Of a stretch of DNA of 64,000 nucleotides, positions 1-10,108 are shown one piece after another (position 1 is the stretch's first letter; every line of letters begins with the position of its first letter). The notes below the pieces were generated by a model, which made no database searches, had not been told where the DNA came from, and was given only the letters and a program-made list of their open reading frames with translations. This stretch comes from Burkholderia vietnamiensis LMG 10929. Lineage in GTDB: Bacteria > Pseudomonadota > Gammaproteobacteria > Burkholderiales > Burkholderiaceae. A program made the position numbers and the translations under genes. The stretch lies in the NCBI RefSeq assembly GCF_000959445.1, contig NZ_CP009631.1, forward strand, positions 2,046,001 to 2,110,000, given 5' to 3'.

Positions 1-110
1 CCAACCGGGCACGGCCAGCGCATCCGCCCGGTTAGCCGGACCGGGCCGCACGACGGCCCGCATCAGCCTTTGCATCACCACCGCGCAGCCTCTGCGTGAG
101 ACGAACCATC
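1..110. other. Left edge, no assignable gene
   Basis: This stretch precedes fabZ. lpxD normally lies directly upstream of fabZ in this operon, so part of this could be the lpxD 3' end. Three frames can be read here, none gives a recognisable LpxD C-terminus, and each hits a stop (for example TAG near 31-33). I cannot decide where lpxD ends. Confidence 0.3.
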
Positions 111-578
111 ATGAGCACTGAAAAAATCAATCTCGACATCCACAAGATCCTCACGCTGCTGCCGCATCGCTACCCGATTCTGCTGGTCGACCGCGTGCTC
201 GAACTCGAGCCGCACAAGGGGATCAAAGCGCTGAAGAACGTGTCGATCAACGAGCCGTTCTTTCAGGGACATTTCCCGAAGCGGCCGGTGATGCCGGGTG
301 TGCTGATCCTCGAGGCGCTCGCGCAGGCGGCCGCGCTGCTGACCTTCGCGGAAGAGCAGCCGAAGGATCCGGAGAACACGCTGTACTACTTCGTCGGCAT
401 CGACGGCGCGCGCTTCAAGCGCGTGGTCGAGCCGGGCGACCAGCTGATCCTGAACGTGACGTTCGAACGATACATCCGCGGCATCTGGAAGTTCAAGGCG
501 GTGGCCGAAGTGGACGGCAAGGTGGCGGCGGAAGCCGAACTGATGTGCACGGTCAAGACGGCCGACGCGGCGCCCTGA
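111..578 (+). CDS. fabZ: (3R)-hydroxyacyl-ACP dehydratase FabZ
   Basis: FabZ dehydrates beta-hydroxyacyl-ACP in type II fatty acid synthesis and competes with lipid A synthesis for 3-hydroxymyristoyl-ACP. The 155-residue protein matches the family length. The hot-dog active site is visible: [14 protein letters not shown] with catalytic His54, followed by the helix containing Glu68 (LILEAL). The ATG at 111 is preferred over an in-frame GTG at 96 because homologues begin close to [13 protein letters not shown]. It is followed by lpxA after 67 bases, consistent with the usual lpxD-fabZ-lpxA-lpxB operon. Confidence 0.96.
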
Positions 579-645
579 GCGACGCGGCACGCATGAGCAA
601 CATGACGCGGGCAACGCGACACATCATAACGAGAGGCAACGGCGC

Positions 646-1434
646 ATGACCAGGATTCATCCTACCGCGATCGTCGAACCGGGCGCGCAGATCGACGAGT
701 CGGTCGAGATCGGGCCGTACGCGATCGTCGGGCCGCATGTGACGATCGGCGCGCGCACCACGATCGGCTCGCACAGCGTGATCGAAGGTCACACGACGCT
801 CGGCGAAGACAACCGCATCGGCCATTACGCGTCGGTCGGCGGCCGTCCGCAGGACATGAAGTACAAGAACGAGCCGACCAGGCTCGTGATCGGCAACCGC
901 AACACGATCCGCGAATTCACGACGATCCACACCGGCACCGTGCAGGACGCCGGCGTGACGACGCTCGGCGACGACAACTGGATCATGGCGTACGTGCATA
1001 TCGGCCACGACTGCCGGGTCGGCAACAACGTGATCCTGTCGAGCAACGCGCAGATGGCCGGTCACGTCGAGATCGGCGACTTCGCGATCATCGGCGGGAT
1101 GTCGGGCGTGCATCAGTTCGTGCGCATCGGCGCGCACTCGATGCTCGGCGGCGCGTCGGCGCTCGTGCAGGACGTGCCGCCGTTCGTGATCGCTGCAGGC
1201 AACAAGGCCGAGCCGCACGGCATCAACGTCGAAGGCCTGCGCCGGCGCGGTTTCTCGCCGGACGCGATCTCGGCGCTGCGCAGCGCGTACCGCCTGCTGT
1301 ACAAGAACGGCCTGTCGCTCGACGAGGCCAAGGTACAGCTGCGCGAGCTCGCGAGCGCCGGCGGCGACGGCGATGCGCCGGTGGCCGCGCTCGTCGCGTT
1401 CGTCGACGCGTCGCAACGCGGCATCATCCGCTAA
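646..1434 (+). CDS. lpxA: UDP-GlcNAc O-acyltransferase LpxA
   Basis: LpxA catalyses the first step of lipid A synthesis, moving a 3-hydroxyacyl chain from ACP to UDP-GlcNAc in the cytoplasm. The 262-residue protein has the expected N-terminal run of hexapeptide repeats forming a left-handed beta helix. The catalytic His is the His121 of [12 protein letters not shown] helical C-terminal domain follows ([13 protein letters not shown] onward). Length and motif positions match E. coli LpxA (262 aa). It sits between fabZ and lpxB and ends 3 bases before the lpxB start, so co-translation is likely. Confidence 0.97.
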   Translation: MTRIHPTAIVEPGAQIDESVEIGPYAIVGPHVTIGARTTIGSHSVIEGHTTLGEDNRIGHYASVGGRPQDMKYKNEPTRLVIGNRNTIREFTTIHTGTVQDAGVTTLGDDNWIMAYVHIGHDCRVGNNVILSSNAQMAGHVEIGDFAIIGGMSGVHQFVRIGAHSMLGGASALVQDVPPFVIAAGNKAEPHGINVEGLRRRGFSPDAISALRSAYRLLYKNGLSLDEAKVQLRELASAGGDGDAPVAALVAFVDASQRGIIR

Positions 1435-1437
1435 CCG

Positions 1438-2607
1438 ATGCCGCTGCCGACCAATCAGCTGCGGCTCGCCATGGTGGCCGGCGAGCCGTCGGGCGACCTG
1501 CTCGCGGCGTCGCTGCTCGGCGGGCTGCAGGCGCGACTGCCGGCGTCGACCCACTATTACGGGATCGGCGGGCAGCGCATGCTCGCGCACGGCTTCGACT
1601 CGCACTGGCAGATGGACAAGCTGACGGTGCGCGGTTACGTCGAGGCGCTGGGCCAGATCCCCGAGATTCTGCGCATTCGCGGCGAACTGAAGCGCCAACT
1701 GCTCGCCGAGCGGCCCGACGCATTCATCGGCGTCGATGCACCCGACTTCAACTTCAACGTGGAACAGGCCGCGCGCGACGCGGGCATTCCGTCGATCCAC
1801 TTCGTGTGCCCGTCGATCTGGGCGTGGCGCGGCGGGCGGATCAAGAAGATCGCGAAGTCGGTTGACCACATGCTGTGCCTGTTCCCGTTCGAACCGGCGA
1901 TCCTCGACAAGGCGGGCGTCGCGTCGACGTACGTGGGCCATCCGCTCGCCGACGAGATCCCGCTCGAGCCCGACACGCACGGCGCGCGCATCGCGCTCGG
2001 CCTGCCGGCCGACGGCCCGGTGATCGCGGTGCTGCCGGGCAGTCGCCGCTCGGAGATCGCGCTGATCGGCCCGACGTTCTTCGCGGCGATGGCGCTGATG
2101 CAGGAGCGCGAGCCGGGCGTGCGCTTCGTGATGCCGGCGGCGACGCCCGCGCTGCGCGAGCTGCTGCAACCGCTCGTCGCCGCGCATCCGCAACTCGCGT
2201 TGACGATCACCGACGGCCGCTCGCAGGTCGCGATGACGGCCGCCGACGCGATCCTCGTGAAGAGCGGCACCGTCACGCTGGAAGCCGCGCTGCTGAAGAA
2301 GCCGATGGTGATCTCGTACAAGGTGCCCTGGCTGACCGGCCAGATCATGCGCCGCCAGGGCTACCTGCCGTACGTCGGCCTGCCGAACATCCTGGCCGGG
2401 CGCTTCGTCGTGCCGGAGCTGCTGCAGCACTTCGCGACGCCGGAGGCGCTCGCCGACGCGACGCTCACGCAGTTGCGCGACGACGCGAACCGCCGCACGC
2501 TGACCGAAGTGTTCACCGAAATGCACCTGTCGCTGCGGCAGAACACGGCCGCGAAGGCGGCCGAAGCGGTCGTGCGGGTGCTCGAGCAACGCAAGGGGCG
2601 CGCATGA
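1438..2607 (+). CDS. lpxB: Lipid-A-disaccharide synthase LpxB
   Basis: LpxB joins UDP-2,3-diacylglucosamine and lipid X to form the beta-1,6 tetraacyl disaccharide of lipid A (GT19 family). The 389-residue protein starts with the typical [16 protein letters not shown] segment and carries the family blocks [22 protein letters not shown] and LPGSRRSEI. The conserved region around residues 275-320 ([17 protein letters not shown]) is the nucleotide-sugar binding part. The stop overlaps the rnhB start in an ATGA arrangement, which indicates translational coupling. Confidence 0.97.
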   Translation: MPLPTNQLRLAMVAGEPSGDLLAASLLGGLQARLPASTHYYGIGGQRMLAHGFDSHWQMDKLTVRGYVEALGQIPEILRIRGELKRQLLAERPDAFIGVDAPDFNFNVEQAARDAGIPSIHFVCPSIWAWRGGRIKKIAKSVDHMLCLFPFEPAILDKAGVASTYVGHPLADEIPLEPDTHGARIALGLPADGPVIAVLPGSRRSEIALIGPTFFAAMALMQEREPGVRFVMPAATPALRELLQPLVAAHPQLALTITDGRSQVAMTAADAILVKSGTVTLEAALLKKPMVISYKVPWLTGQIMRRQGYLPYVGLPNILAGRFVVPELLQHFATPEALADATLTQLRDDANRRTLTEVFTEMHLSLRQNTAAKAAEAVVRVLEQRKGRA

Positions 2608-3254
2608 CCGCCACTCGCGCACCACGTGCAGCGCGCGGCCGCGTGCCGCTCGACCAGCGCGGCTTCGATTTCAGCCGGCCCGACGACATCGTCTGCGGCG
2701 TCGACGAAGCCGGGCGCGGCCCGCTCGCGGGCCCGGTGGTCGCCGCCGCGGTGATCCTCGATCCCGCGCAGCCGATCGAAGGCCTCGACGATTCGAAGGC
2801 GCTGTCCGCGAAAAAGCGCGACGCGCTGTACGACCTGATCGTCGCGCGTTCGCGTGCGTATTGCGTCGCGTCGGCCAGCGTCGACGAGATCGATACGCTG
2901 AACATCCTGCATGCGACGATGCTCGCGATGAAGCGCGCGGTCGAAGGCCTGTCGCTCATGCCGACGCTCGCGCAGATCGACGGCAACCGTTGCCCGACGC
3001 TGATGGTGCGCGCCGAGGCGATCGTCAGCGGCGACGCGCTCGTGCCGAGCATCTCGGCGGCGTCGATCCTCGCGAAAGTCACGCGCGACCGGATGCTCGT
3101 CGAGCTGCATGCCCGCCATCCGGTGTACGGCTTCGACGTGCACGCCGGCTACGGCACCGCGAAACATCTTGCCGCGCTGCGCGAGCATGGGCCGTGCGAA
3201 GCGCATCGGCGCTCGTTCGCACCCGTGCGCGCGGCGCTCGACCTGATTCGATGA
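2604..3254 (+). CDS. rnhB: Ribonuclease HII
   Basis: RNase HII cleaves RNA in RNA-DNA hybrids and at single misincorporated ribonucleotides. The 216-residue protein has the metal-binding Asp34-Glu35 in [15 protein letters not shown], a further Asp in AQIDGNRCP, and the [11 protein letters not shown] and [14 protein letters not shown] blocks of the family. The ATG overlaps the lpxB stop (ATGA) and its own TGA overlaps the next start (ATGA), so lpxB-rnhB-methyltransferase are translated as a chain. The N-terminus is about 25 residues longer than a minimal RNase HII. Confidence 0.96.
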   Translation: MTATRAPRAARGRVPLDQRGFDFSRPDDIVCGVDEAGRGPLAGPVVAAAVILDPAQPIEGLDDSKALSAKKRDALYDLIVARSRAYCVASASVDEIDTLNILHATMLAMKRAVEGLSLMPTLAQIDGNRCPTLMVRAEAIVSGDALVPSISAASILAKVTRDRMLVELHARHPVYGFDVHAGYGTAKHLAALREHGPCEAHRRSFAPVRAALDLIR

Positions 3255-4033
3255 AAAGCATCACCTCACGCGACAACCCGCTGTACAAGCGGCTGAAGGC
3301 GCTCGCGGGTTCGACGGCGCAGCAGCGCCGCGGCGGCCACGCGCTGCTCGAAGGTTTCCATCTGGCCGGCGCCTATCTCGACACGGGCGCGATCCCCGAG
3401 CTGTGTGTCGCGACCGAAGGCGCGCTCGCGCACGCCGAAGCGCAGGCGATCGTCGCGCGCATCGACGCGCCGCGGGTCGTCACGCTGCCCGACGCGCTGT
3501 TCGGTCAGCTGTCGAACGTCGTCAGCGGCGTCGGCCTGCTGCTGCTGGTCGAGCGGCCGGCGCAGCCGCTGCCGGCGCGCGTCACCGATACGTCGGTCGT
3601 GCTCGACGGCGTGCAGGACGCCGGCAACGTCGGCTCGATCCTGCGCAGCGCGGCGGCGGCCGGCGTGCGCCACGTGTTCTGTGCGCCGGGCACCGCGTAT
3701 GCGTGGTCGTCGAAGGTGCTGCGCTCGGGCATGGGCGCCCACTTCCTGTTGTCGATTCACGAGGACGTCGAGCCGGACGCGCTCGCCGAGCGTCTCGACG
3801 TGCCGGTCGCGCTGACCGATTCGCACGGCGCGCAGGCCGTCTACGACTGCGATCTGTCCGGCCCCGTCGCATGGGTGTTCGGCAACGAGGGGGCGGGCGT
3901 GTCGGCGTTCTGGCGCGATGCGGCGACCCATCGCGTGACGATCCCGCAGCCGGGCGGGATGGAGTCGCTCAACGTCGCGGCGGCGGCGGCCGTGTGTCTG
4001 TTCGAGCAGGTGCGGCAGCAGCGGCGCAAATGA
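3251..4033 (+). CDS. SpoU/TrmH-family RNA 2'-O-methyltransferase
   Basis: This 260-residue protein is an RNA ribose methyltransferase of the SPOUT class. The N-terminal substrate-binding domain ([16 protein letters not shown] onward) is followed by the knotted AdoMet domain with motif 1 ([16 protein letters not shown]), motif 2 ([10 protein letters not shown]) and motif 3 ([18 protein letters not shown]). The exact RNA target cannot be read from the sequence; relatives act on 23S rRNA or tRNA. The ATG overlaps the rnhB stop. It is the last gene of the lpx operon and a strong terminator follows. Confidence 0.9.
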   Translation: MKSITSRDNPLYKRLKALAGSTAQQRRGGHALLEGFHLAGAYLDTGAIPELCVATEGALAHAEAQAIVARIDAPRVVTLPDALFGQLSNVVSGVGLLLLVERPAQPLPARVTDTSVVLDGVQDAGNVGSILRSAAAAGVRHVFCAPGTAYAWSSKVLRSGMGAHFLLSIHEDVEPDALAERLDVPVALTDSHGAQAVYDCDLSGPVAWVFGNEGAGVSAFWRDAATHRVTIPQPGGMESLNVAAAAAVCLFEQVRQQRRK

Positions 4034-4074
4034 GACGCGCGCGCCGCGCGCCAGGTCGTCGGCGCGCAGCGCCC

Positions 4075-4107
4075 AGCAAAAAGCCGCGTTGAACGCGGCT
4101 TTTTGCT
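4075..4107. terminator. Bidirectional intrinsic terminator
   Basis: A perfect hairpin with arms AAAGCCGCG/CGCGGCTTT is flanked by an A-run on the left and a T-run on the right. It lies between the convergent methyltransferase gene and ppsR and can serve both. Confidence 0.9.
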
Positions 4108-4145
4108 TTCTGGCGGCGGCGTGAGCGCCGCCGATGCAGCGCACG

Positions 4146-4961
4146 TCAGTACGACTGCCGCTCCAGGCGGATTTCCTGCAGGATCGTCGTCGCGATTTCC
4201 TCGATCGACTTGTGCGTCGACGACAGCCACTTGATCCCTTCGCGGCGCATCATCGCCTCCGATTCGTTGATCTCGTAACGGCAGTTCTCCGGCGCCGCGT
4301 ACTTGCTGCCCGGGCGGCGCTCGTTGCGGATCTCCGACAGACGCTGCGGGTCGATCGACAGGCCGAACAGCTTTTCGCGATGCTGCGTCAGCGCCGACGG
4401 CAGCTTGCCGCGCTCGAAGTCTTCCGGAATCAGCGGATAGTTCGCCGCCTTCACGCCGTACTGCATCGCGAGATACAGGCTCGTCGGCGTCTTGCCGCTG
4501 CGCGACACGCCGACCAGGATCACGTCGGCTTCGGACAGGTTGCGGTTCGACTGGCCGTCGTCGTGCGCGAGCGAGAAGTTGATCGCCTCGATCCGCGTCT
4601 TGTATTCCTCGGTATCTGCGTTCTGGTGGCCGCGCCCCATCGCGTGGCTCGACTTCAGCTCGAGCTCCTGCTCGAGCGGCTCGACGAAGCGCTGGAACAT
4701 GTCGAGCACGAGCGCGTTCGAGCGCTTGACGATGTCGTTCGACACGCTGTCGACGAGCGTGGTGAACACGATCGCGCGACGGCCGTCGTGCACGGCCGCT
4801 TCGTTGATTTTCTCGACGGTCGAATAGGCCTTTTCGAGCGAGTCGACGAACGGCACGCGCACGAGGCGGAATTTCTGGTCGAACTGGGACAGGATCGAAT
4901 GCGCGAAGGTTTCGGCAGTGATCCCGGTGCCGTCGGAGACGATGAAAACGGTAGGCAGCAT
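4146..4961 (-). CDS. ppsR: PEP synthase regulatory protein (kinase/pyrophosphorylase)
   Basis: PpsR (DUF299) reversibly inactivates phosphoenolpyruvate synthase by ADP-dependent phosphorylation and reactivates it by phosphorolysis. The 271-residue product begins MLPTVFIVSDGTGITAETF, has the P-loop GVSRSGKTPTSLYLA in its second half, and ends in the usual LERQSY-type tail. The start at 4961 fits the family N-terminus; the longer upstream frame is not conserved. It is divergent from ppsA, its target, with a 376-base shared regulatory region. Confidence 0.95.
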   Translation of the reverse strand: MLPTVFIVSDGTGITAETFAHSILSQFDQKFRLVRVPFVDSLEKAYSTVEKINEAAVHDGRRAIVFTTLVDSVSNDIVKRSNALVLDMFQRFVEPLEQELELKSSHAMGRGHQNADTEEYKTRIEAINFSLAHDDGQSNRNLSEADVILVGVSRSGKTPTSLYLAMQYGVKAANYPLIPEDFERGKLPSALTQHREKLFGLSIDPQRLSEIRNERRPGSKYAAPENCRYEINESEAMMRREGIKWLSSTHKSIEEIATTILQEIRLERQSY

Positions 4962-5337
4962 GAATCTGGGCGTCGAGCGTGAAGGGCGGTTGCGCGGGCG
5001 GCTGGAGGTTCGCCTCCACACGCGGTGACAAGGTCGCGCCACATCCGGCAGCCGGCACGGTAGAATAGCGGCAACCTGTTGGATAAGCAATTGCGGGGAC
5101 GGTGCGCACAGGGCGCCCGGCGCTTGCCGCGAGCCATCCAAAATTCCCGGCAAGTTCGGCGATTCATCTGCATACGTCGCCTTTCTGCCGGGTTTTTGCA
5201 CATCGAGGGTCGGAAGATTTCCACCGCTGCGATTGTTTCTCCAACAGGTTGCGCAAGACGCGCCGCGCCTTTTTGCAAGCGCCCGCGTTCGAGCCCACTT
5301 GCGCAATCGAGCATTTTTTTCACACTTAGGGGCTTGT
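4962..5337. promoter_or_regulatory. Divergent ppsR-ppsA control region with 12-bp inverted repeat
   Basis: This 376-base stretch has no gene. It contains GCAACCTGTTGG at 5071-5082 and its exact reverse complement CCAACAGGTTGC at 5241-5252, 158 bases apart. Both ppsR and ppsA transcripts should start here. Whether the repeat is an operator is inference. No clear -35/-10 pair was found. Confidence 0.5.
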
Positions 5338-7737
5338 ATGACTAACGCAGCAAACGTCGCAAAGGACCAGGCGTATGTAATCCCGTTCGAGCAGTTGCGG
5401 ATGACCGATGTGGAGATCGTGGGCGGCAAGAACGCGTCGCTCGGCGAGATGATCAGCCAGCTTTCCGAGGCAGGCGTTCGCGTCCCCACCGGCTTTGCCA
5501 CGACCGCGCTCGCATTCCGCGATTTCCTCAAGCACAACGATCTGACCGATCGCATCGCCAAGCGTCTCGAGTCGCTCGACATCGACGACGTGAAGGCGCT
5601 CGCCGAAGCAGGCGCCGAAATCCGTAAATGGATCGTCGACGCACCGCTGCAGGCGCGTCTCGAGCAGGAAATCCGCGCGCAGTTCGAAATCCTGAAGAGC
5701 GGCTCGCCGACCGAACTGTCGTTCGCCGTGCGCTCGTCCGCGACCGCGGAAGACCTGCCCGACGCATCGTTCGCCGGCCAGCAGGAGTCGTATCTGAACG
5801 TCGTCGGCATCGACGACGTGCTCGATCGCATGAAGCACGTGTTCGCGTCGCTGTACAACGACCGCGCGATCTCGTATCGCGTGCACAAGGGCTTCACGCA
5901 CGCCGAGGTCGCACTGTCGGCAGGCGTGCAGCGCATGGTGCGTTCGGACGTCGGCGCGGCCGGCGTGATGTTCACGATCGACACCGAATCGGGCTTCAAG
6001 GACGCCGTGTTCATCACGTCGAGCTACGGCCTCGGCGAAACCGTCGTGCAGGGCGCCGTGAACCCGGACGAGTTCTACGTATTCAAGACGACGCTCGCGC
6101 AGGACAAGTACCCGATCATCCGCCGCTCGATCGGCTCGAAGCTGATCAAGATGGAGTTCACGCAACCCGGCGAACCGGGCCGCGTGAAGACGGTCGACGT
6201 GTCGCACGAGCAGCGCAACCGTTATTCGATCACCGACGAAGACGTGATCGAGCTCGCGAAGTACGCGGTCATCATCGAGAAGCACTACCAGCGTCCGATG
6301 GACATCGAGTGGGGCAAGGACGGTCGCGACGGCAAGATCTTCATCCTGCAGGCACGTCCGGAAACGGTGAAGAGCCAGGCGAGCGGCAAGGCCGAGCAGC
6401 GCTTCAAGCTGAAGGGCCAGTCGCAGGTGCTGGCGACGGGCCGCGCGATCGGTCAGAAGATCGGCGCGGGCCCCGTGCGCGTGATTCAGGACCCGTCGGA
6501 AATGGAACGCGTGCAACCTGGCGACGTGCTGGTGGCCGACATGACCGACCCGAACTGGGAGCCGGTGATGAAGCGCGCATCGGCGATCGTCACGAACCGC
6601 GGCGGGCGCACCTGCCACGCGGCGATCATCGCGCGTGAGTTGGGCGTGCCTGCGGTCGTCGGCTGCGGCGACGCGACCGACGTGCTGAAGGACGGCGCGC
6701 TGGTGACGGTGTCGTGCGCGGAAGGCGACGAAGGCAAGATCTACGACGGGCTGCTCGAGACGGAAGTCACGGAAGTGCAGCGCGGCGAGCTGCCGGAGAT
6801 TCCGGTCAAGATCATGATGAACGTCGGCAACCCGCAACTCGCGTTCGACTTCTCGCAGCTGCCGAACGCCGGCGTCGGTCTCGCGCGCCTCGAGTTCATC
6901 ATCAACAACAACATCGGTGTGCACCCGAAGGCGATCCTCGAGTACCCGAACATCGATCAGGACCTGAAGAAGGCCGTCGAGAGCGTCGCGCGCGGTCATG
7001 CATCGCCGCGCCAGTTCTACGTCGACAAGCTGACCGAAGGCGTCGCGACGATCGCCGCGGCGTTCTATCCGAAGCCCGTGATCGTGCGTCTGTCCGACTT
7101 CAAGTCGAACGAGTACAAGAAGCTGATCGGCGGTTCGCGCTACGAGCCGGACGAGGAAAACCCGATGCTGGGCTTCCGCGGCGCATCGCGCTACATCGCC
7201 GAAGACTTCGCGCAGGCGTTCGAGATGGAATGCCGTGCACTGAAGCGTGTGCGCGACGAGATGGGCCTGACCAACGTCGAGATCATGGTGCCGTTCGTGC
7301 GTACCGTGAAGCAGGCGGAGCGCGTCGTCGGCCTGCTCGAGAAGTTCGGCCTGAAGCGCGGCGAGAACGGCCTGCGCCTCGTGATGATGTGTGAAGTCCC
7401 GACCAACGCGATCCTCGCCGAAGAGTTCCTGCAGCACTTCGACGGTTTCTCGATCGGCTCGAACGACCTCACGCAGCTCACGCTCGGCCTCGACCGCGAC
7501 TCGGGCATGGAACTGCTGGCCGTCGACTTCGACGAACGCGACCCGGCCGTCAAGTTCCTGCTCAAGCGTGCGATCGACACCTGCCGCAAGATGGGCAAGT
7601 ACGTCGGTATCTGCGGCCAGGGCCCGTCCGATCACCCGGATTTCGCGCAGTGGCTGGCCGACGAAGGCATCGTGTCGATTTCGCTGAACCCCGACACGAT
7701 CATCGATACGTGGCAGGCGCTGGCCAAGCGGAAGTAA
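5338..7737 (+). CDS. ppsA: Phosphoenolpyruvate synthase
   Basis: PpsA converts pyruvate and ATP to PEP, AMP and phosphate, feeding gluconeogenesis. The 799-residue protein has the N-terminal ATP-grasp half (residues about 15-360), the phosphohistidine swivelling domain with the catalytic His in [15 protein letters not shown], and the C-terminal PEP/pyruvate barrel ([27 protein letters not shown]). The ATG at 5338 follows an AGGGG ribosome site and gives the family N-terminus; the longer in-frame extension is not conserved. It is paired with its regulator ppsR. Confidence 0.97.
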   Translation: MTNAANVAKDQAYVIPFEQLRMTDVEIVGGKNASLGEMISQLSEAGVRVPTGFATTALAFRDFLKHNDLTDRIAKRLESLDIDDVKALAEAGAEIRKWIVDAPLQARLEQEIRAQFEILKSGSPTELSFAVRSSATAEDLPDASFAGQQESYLNVVGIDDVLDRMKHVFASLYNDRAISYRVHKGFTHAEVALSAGVQRMVRSDVGAAGVMFTIDTESGFKDAVFITSSYGLGETVVQGAVNPDEFYVFKTTLAQDKYPIIRRSIGSKLIKMEFTQPGEPGRVKTVDVSHEQRNRYSITDEDVIELAKYAVIIEKHYQRPMDIEWGKDGRDGKIFILQARPETVKSQASGKAEQRFKLKGQSQVLATGRAIGQKIGAGPVRVIQDPSEMERVQPGDVLVADMTDPNWEPVMKRASAIVTNRGGRTCHAAIIARELGVPAVVGCGDATDVLKDGALVTVSCAEGDEGKIYDGLLETEVTEVQRGELPEIPVKIMMNVGNPQLAFDFSQLPNAGVGLARLEFIINNNIGVHPKAILEYPNIDQDLKKAVESVARGHASPRQFYVDKLTEGVATIAAAFYPKPVIVRLSDFKSNEYKKLIGGSRYEPDEENPMLGFRGASRYIAEDFAQAFEMECRALKRVRDEMGLTNVEIMVPFVRTVKQAERVVGLLEKFGLKRGENGLRLVMMCEVPTNAILAEEFLQHFDGFSIGSNDLTQLTLGLDRDSGMELLAVDFDERDPAVKFLLKRAIDTCRKMGKYVGICGQGPSDHPDFAQWLADEGIVSISLNPDTIIDTWQALAKRK

Positions 7738-7811
7738 CGGCAGCCCGCCGCTGCATCGAAAGGGCGGTCCGCCGCTCTTTCGATGAAGGCAAAATGCAAG
7801 CTTCGTGCTAT

Positions 7812-7843
7812 AAACACCCCGGTATCTACCGGGGTGTTTTTTT
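7812..7843 (+). terminator. Intrinsic terminator after ppsA
   Basis: The hairpin AACACCCCGGTA/TACCGGGGTGTT is followed by seven or more T. A second, U-tract-less hairpin with arms CATCGAAAG and CTTTCGATG lies just upstream at 7754-7785. Confidence 0.93.
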
Positions 7844-7943
7844 ATCTGCGCCCGCCGGATCGCTCGACGGTGCCGACCGCCACGCGCGGTCCGACAGCGA
7901 ATATAGTGCGTAGTGGGGCGCAAGCGTTTTTCTGGAGACCACA

Positions 7944-8378
7944 ATGATGTCGGGGCATCTGTTCTGGTGGATCGGGGTCGGCGTGCTGGTCGTGGCCGAA
8001 CTGCTGACCGGCACCTTCTATCTGCTGATGATCGCGCTCGGCTTTCTCGCCGGCGGCCTGCTGCAGTTCGCCGGCTTCGCGCCGCACGTGCAGCTGGGCG
8101 CGGCCGCCGCGGTCGCGATCGTCGCGATGATCGCGCTGCGCCGCTCGGGGCTCGGGCGCAAGCAGAAGCGCGACACGTCGACCAATCCGGACGTCAATCT
8201 CGATATCGGCGCGACCCTTACGGTCGACGCGTGGCATGACGGCCGCGCGCGCGTGCAGTATCGCGGCGCCGACTGGGACGTCGAGCTGGCGAACGGCGAG
8301 CGCGACGATGCGCACGTGTACCGCGTCAGCGCCGTGCGCGGCAACTGTCTGGTCGTCGTCGCGAAAGCCGCGGGCTGA
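7944..8378 (+). CDS. NfeD-like membrane protein
   Basis: This 144-residue protein has two or three N-terminal membrane segments (about residues 5-65) and a soluble C-terminal OB-fold domain (about 85-140, GATLTVDAWHDGRARVQYRG). It is the short NfeD type that partners stomatin-like proteins. The next gene, 33 bases downstream, is exactly such an SPFH protein. A GGAG sits about 9 bases before the ATGATG start. Its exact role is not established; relatives affect membrane microdomains and protease control. Confidence 0.88.
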   Translation: MMSGHLFWWIGVGVLVVAELLTGTFYLLMIALGFLAGGLLQFAGFAPHVQLGAAAAVAIVAMIALRRSGLGRKQKRDTSTNPDVNLDIGATLTVDAWHDGRARVQYRGADWDVELANGERDDAHVYRVSAVRGNCLVVVAKAAG

Positions 8379-8411
8379 TCGTCCACCGATAAAACAAGGA
8401 GGGAATATTTC

Positions 8412-9347
8412 ATGGATTCGCTGATCGTCTGGGTCGTCCTGCTCGTCATCGCCATCGTGATCGTGTCGAAGACGGTGAAGATCGTGCCGCAGCAGCATGC
8501 GTGGGTGCTCGAGCGCTTCGGCCGGTATCACGCGACGCTGTCGCCCGGCCTGAACATCGTGCTGCCGTTCGTCGACCGGATCGCCTACCGCCACGTGCTG
8601 AAGGAAATTCCGCTCGACGTGCCGAGCCAGGTCTGCATCACGCGCGACAACACGCAGCTGCAGGTCGACGGCGTGCTGTACTTCCAGGTCACCGACCCGA
8701 TGAAGGCGTCGTACGGATCGAGCAACTTCGTGCTCGCGATCACGCAGCTCGCGCAGACGACGCTGCGCTCGGTGGTCGGCAAGCTCGAACTCGACAAGAC
8801 GTTCGAGGAACGCGACTTCATCAACCACAACATCGTGTCGGCGCTCGACCAGGCCGCGGCGAACTGGGGCGTGAAGGTGCTGCGCTACGAGATCAAGGAC
8901 CTCACGCCGCCGAAGGAAATCCTGCACGCGATGCAGGCGCAGATCACCGCCGAGCGTGAGAAGCGCGCGCTGATCGCGGCATCCGAGGGCCGCAAGCAGG
9001 AGCAGATCAACCTCGCATCGGGTGCGCGCGAGGCAGCGATCCAGAAGTCAGAAGGCGAGCGGCAGGCGGCGATCAACCAGGCGCAGGGCGAGGCGGCCGC
9101 GATTCTCGCGGTGGCCGACGCGAACGCGCAGGCGATCCAGAAAATCGCGAACGCGATCCAGTCGCAGGGCGGCATGGATGCGGTCAATCTGAAGGTGGCC
9201 GAGCAGTATGTCGGCGCATTCTCGAATCTGGCGAAGCAGGGCAATACGCTGATCGTGCCGGCCAACCTGTCGGATCTCGGGACCGCGATCGCCTCGGCGC
9301 TGACGATCGTCAAGAACGCGACGCCGGCAGCGGGCGGTAGGGGCTGA
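8412..9347 (+). CDS. SPFH/band 7 stomatin-like protein (QmcA type)
   Basis: This 311-residue protein has one N-terminal membrane anchor (residues about 4-24), an SPFH/band 7 domain (about 25-190, including VPQQHAWVLERFGRY and PGLNIVLPFVDRI), and an Ala/Glu/Gln-rich coiled-coil segment (about 190-265) typical of oligomerising stomatins. An AAGGAGG ribosome site precedes the ATG. It is co-transcribed with the NfeD-like gene. The pair probably organises membrane microdomains and influences membrane proteolysis. Confidence 0.92.
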   Translation: MDSLIVWVVLLVIAIVIVSKTVKIVPQQHAWVLERFGRYHATLSPGLNIVLPFVDRIAYRHVLKEIPLDVPSQVCITRDNTQLQVDGVLYFQVTDPMKASYGSSNFVLAITQLAQTTLRSVVGKLELDKTFEERDFINHNIVSALDQAAANWGVKVLRYEIKDLTPPKEILHAMQAQITAEREKRALIAASEGRKQEQINLASGAREAAIQKSEGERQAAINQAQGEAAAILAVADANAQAIQKIANAIQSQGGMDAVNLKVAEQYVGAFSNLAKQGNTLIVPANLSDLGTAIASALTIVKNATPAAGGRG

Positions 9348-9507
9348 GCGTCCGCGGGGCTTGCAGCGGCGTCGGCCGCTTCCGGCTTCCGGCTTCCGGC
9401 GTGCGGCGTATCGTCGCGCGGCTGCATTGCCGTGGCTGCGTCGGCGTTCAATTCCATCGGCAACGGCGTGGCAGCGCTGCACATGCGCCGGATCGCTACG
9501 CCGCCCA

Positions 9508-9547
9508 CAGCAAAACGGCCCGCATCGAGCGGGCCGTTTCGTTGCTG
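9508..9547. terminator. Bidirectional terminator between SPFH gene and smpB
   Basis: CAGCAAAACGGCCCGC pairs with GCGGGCCGTTTCGTTGCTG around a five-base loop. The two flanking genes converge on it. The T-run is short, but the stem is very long. Confidence 0.8.
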
Positions 9548-9563
9548 CGGCAGCGCGTGCGTG

Positions 9564-10010
9564 TCACGTGCCGGCGCGCATGATGCGCGCCTTTTCGCGC
9601 TCCCAGTCGCGCTTCTTCTCGGTTTCGCGCTTGTCGTGCAGCTTCTTGCCCTTCGCGAGCGCGATGTCGCATTTCACGCGACCGCCCTTGTAGTGGAAGT
9701 TCAGCGGCACGAGCGTGTAGCCGCGCTGCTCGACCTTGCCGATCAGTTTCTTGATTTCCTCACGGTGCAGCAGCAGCTTGCGCGTGCGGACCGGATCGGG
9801 CTTGATGTGCGTCGAGGCTTCGGGCAGCGGGCTGATGTGGGTGCCGATCAGGAAGATCTCGGCGTTCTTCACCACCACGTAGCCCTCCTTGATCTGGCCG
9901 CGCCCGGCGCGCAGCGCCTTGACTTCCCAGCCCTCGAGCACGAGCCCGGCTTCATAGCGTTCCTCGATGTGATAATCGAAGTGCGCTTTCCTGTTGTCGA
10001 TGATGCTCAT
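9564..10010 (-). CDS. smpB: SsrA-binding protein SmpB
   Basis: SmpB binds tmRNA and delivers it to stalled ribosomes. The 148-residue protein begins [22 protein letters not shown] and has the family blocks [31 protein letters not shown] and the basic tail [22 protein letters not shown], which enters the mRNA channel. Length fits the family. It is divergent from ratA; the two are commonly neighbours in beta- and gamma-proteobacteria. Confidence 0.97.
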
Positions 10011-10032
10011 GAAAGGATTGGGCCAACTCGTT

Positions 10033-10048
10033 TAAAATCACGATTTTA
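10033..10048. promoter_or_regulatory. Dyad with back-to-back -10-like boxes between smpB and ratA
   Basis: The 16-base sequence TAAAATCACGATTTTA has 7-base mirror arms around an AC centre. Each arm contains TAAAAT on its own strand, so it can supply a -10-like box in both directions. The smpB start lies 23 bases away. Convincing -35 boxes were not found. Confidence 0.4.
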
Positions 10049-10108
10049 GCAAAGCGGGGCGTGAATCGCCCGGCTTGCGTTCCCACTTCAAGCGATGCCG
10101 CGCGATTT

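Noticed and set aside
553..2625. 690-residue minus-strand open frame across lpxA/lpxB
   Set aside because: It is antisense to clearly conserved genes, Arg/His/Asp-rich and without any domain; long antisense frames are expected in high-GC DNA.
5326..7944. 872-residue minus-strand open frame
   Set aside because: It is antisense to ppsA, which is fully conserved on the plus strand.
9380..9402. Three tandem CTTCCGG units after the SPFH gene
   Set aside because: Only three short units in a short intergenic gap; no sign of function.
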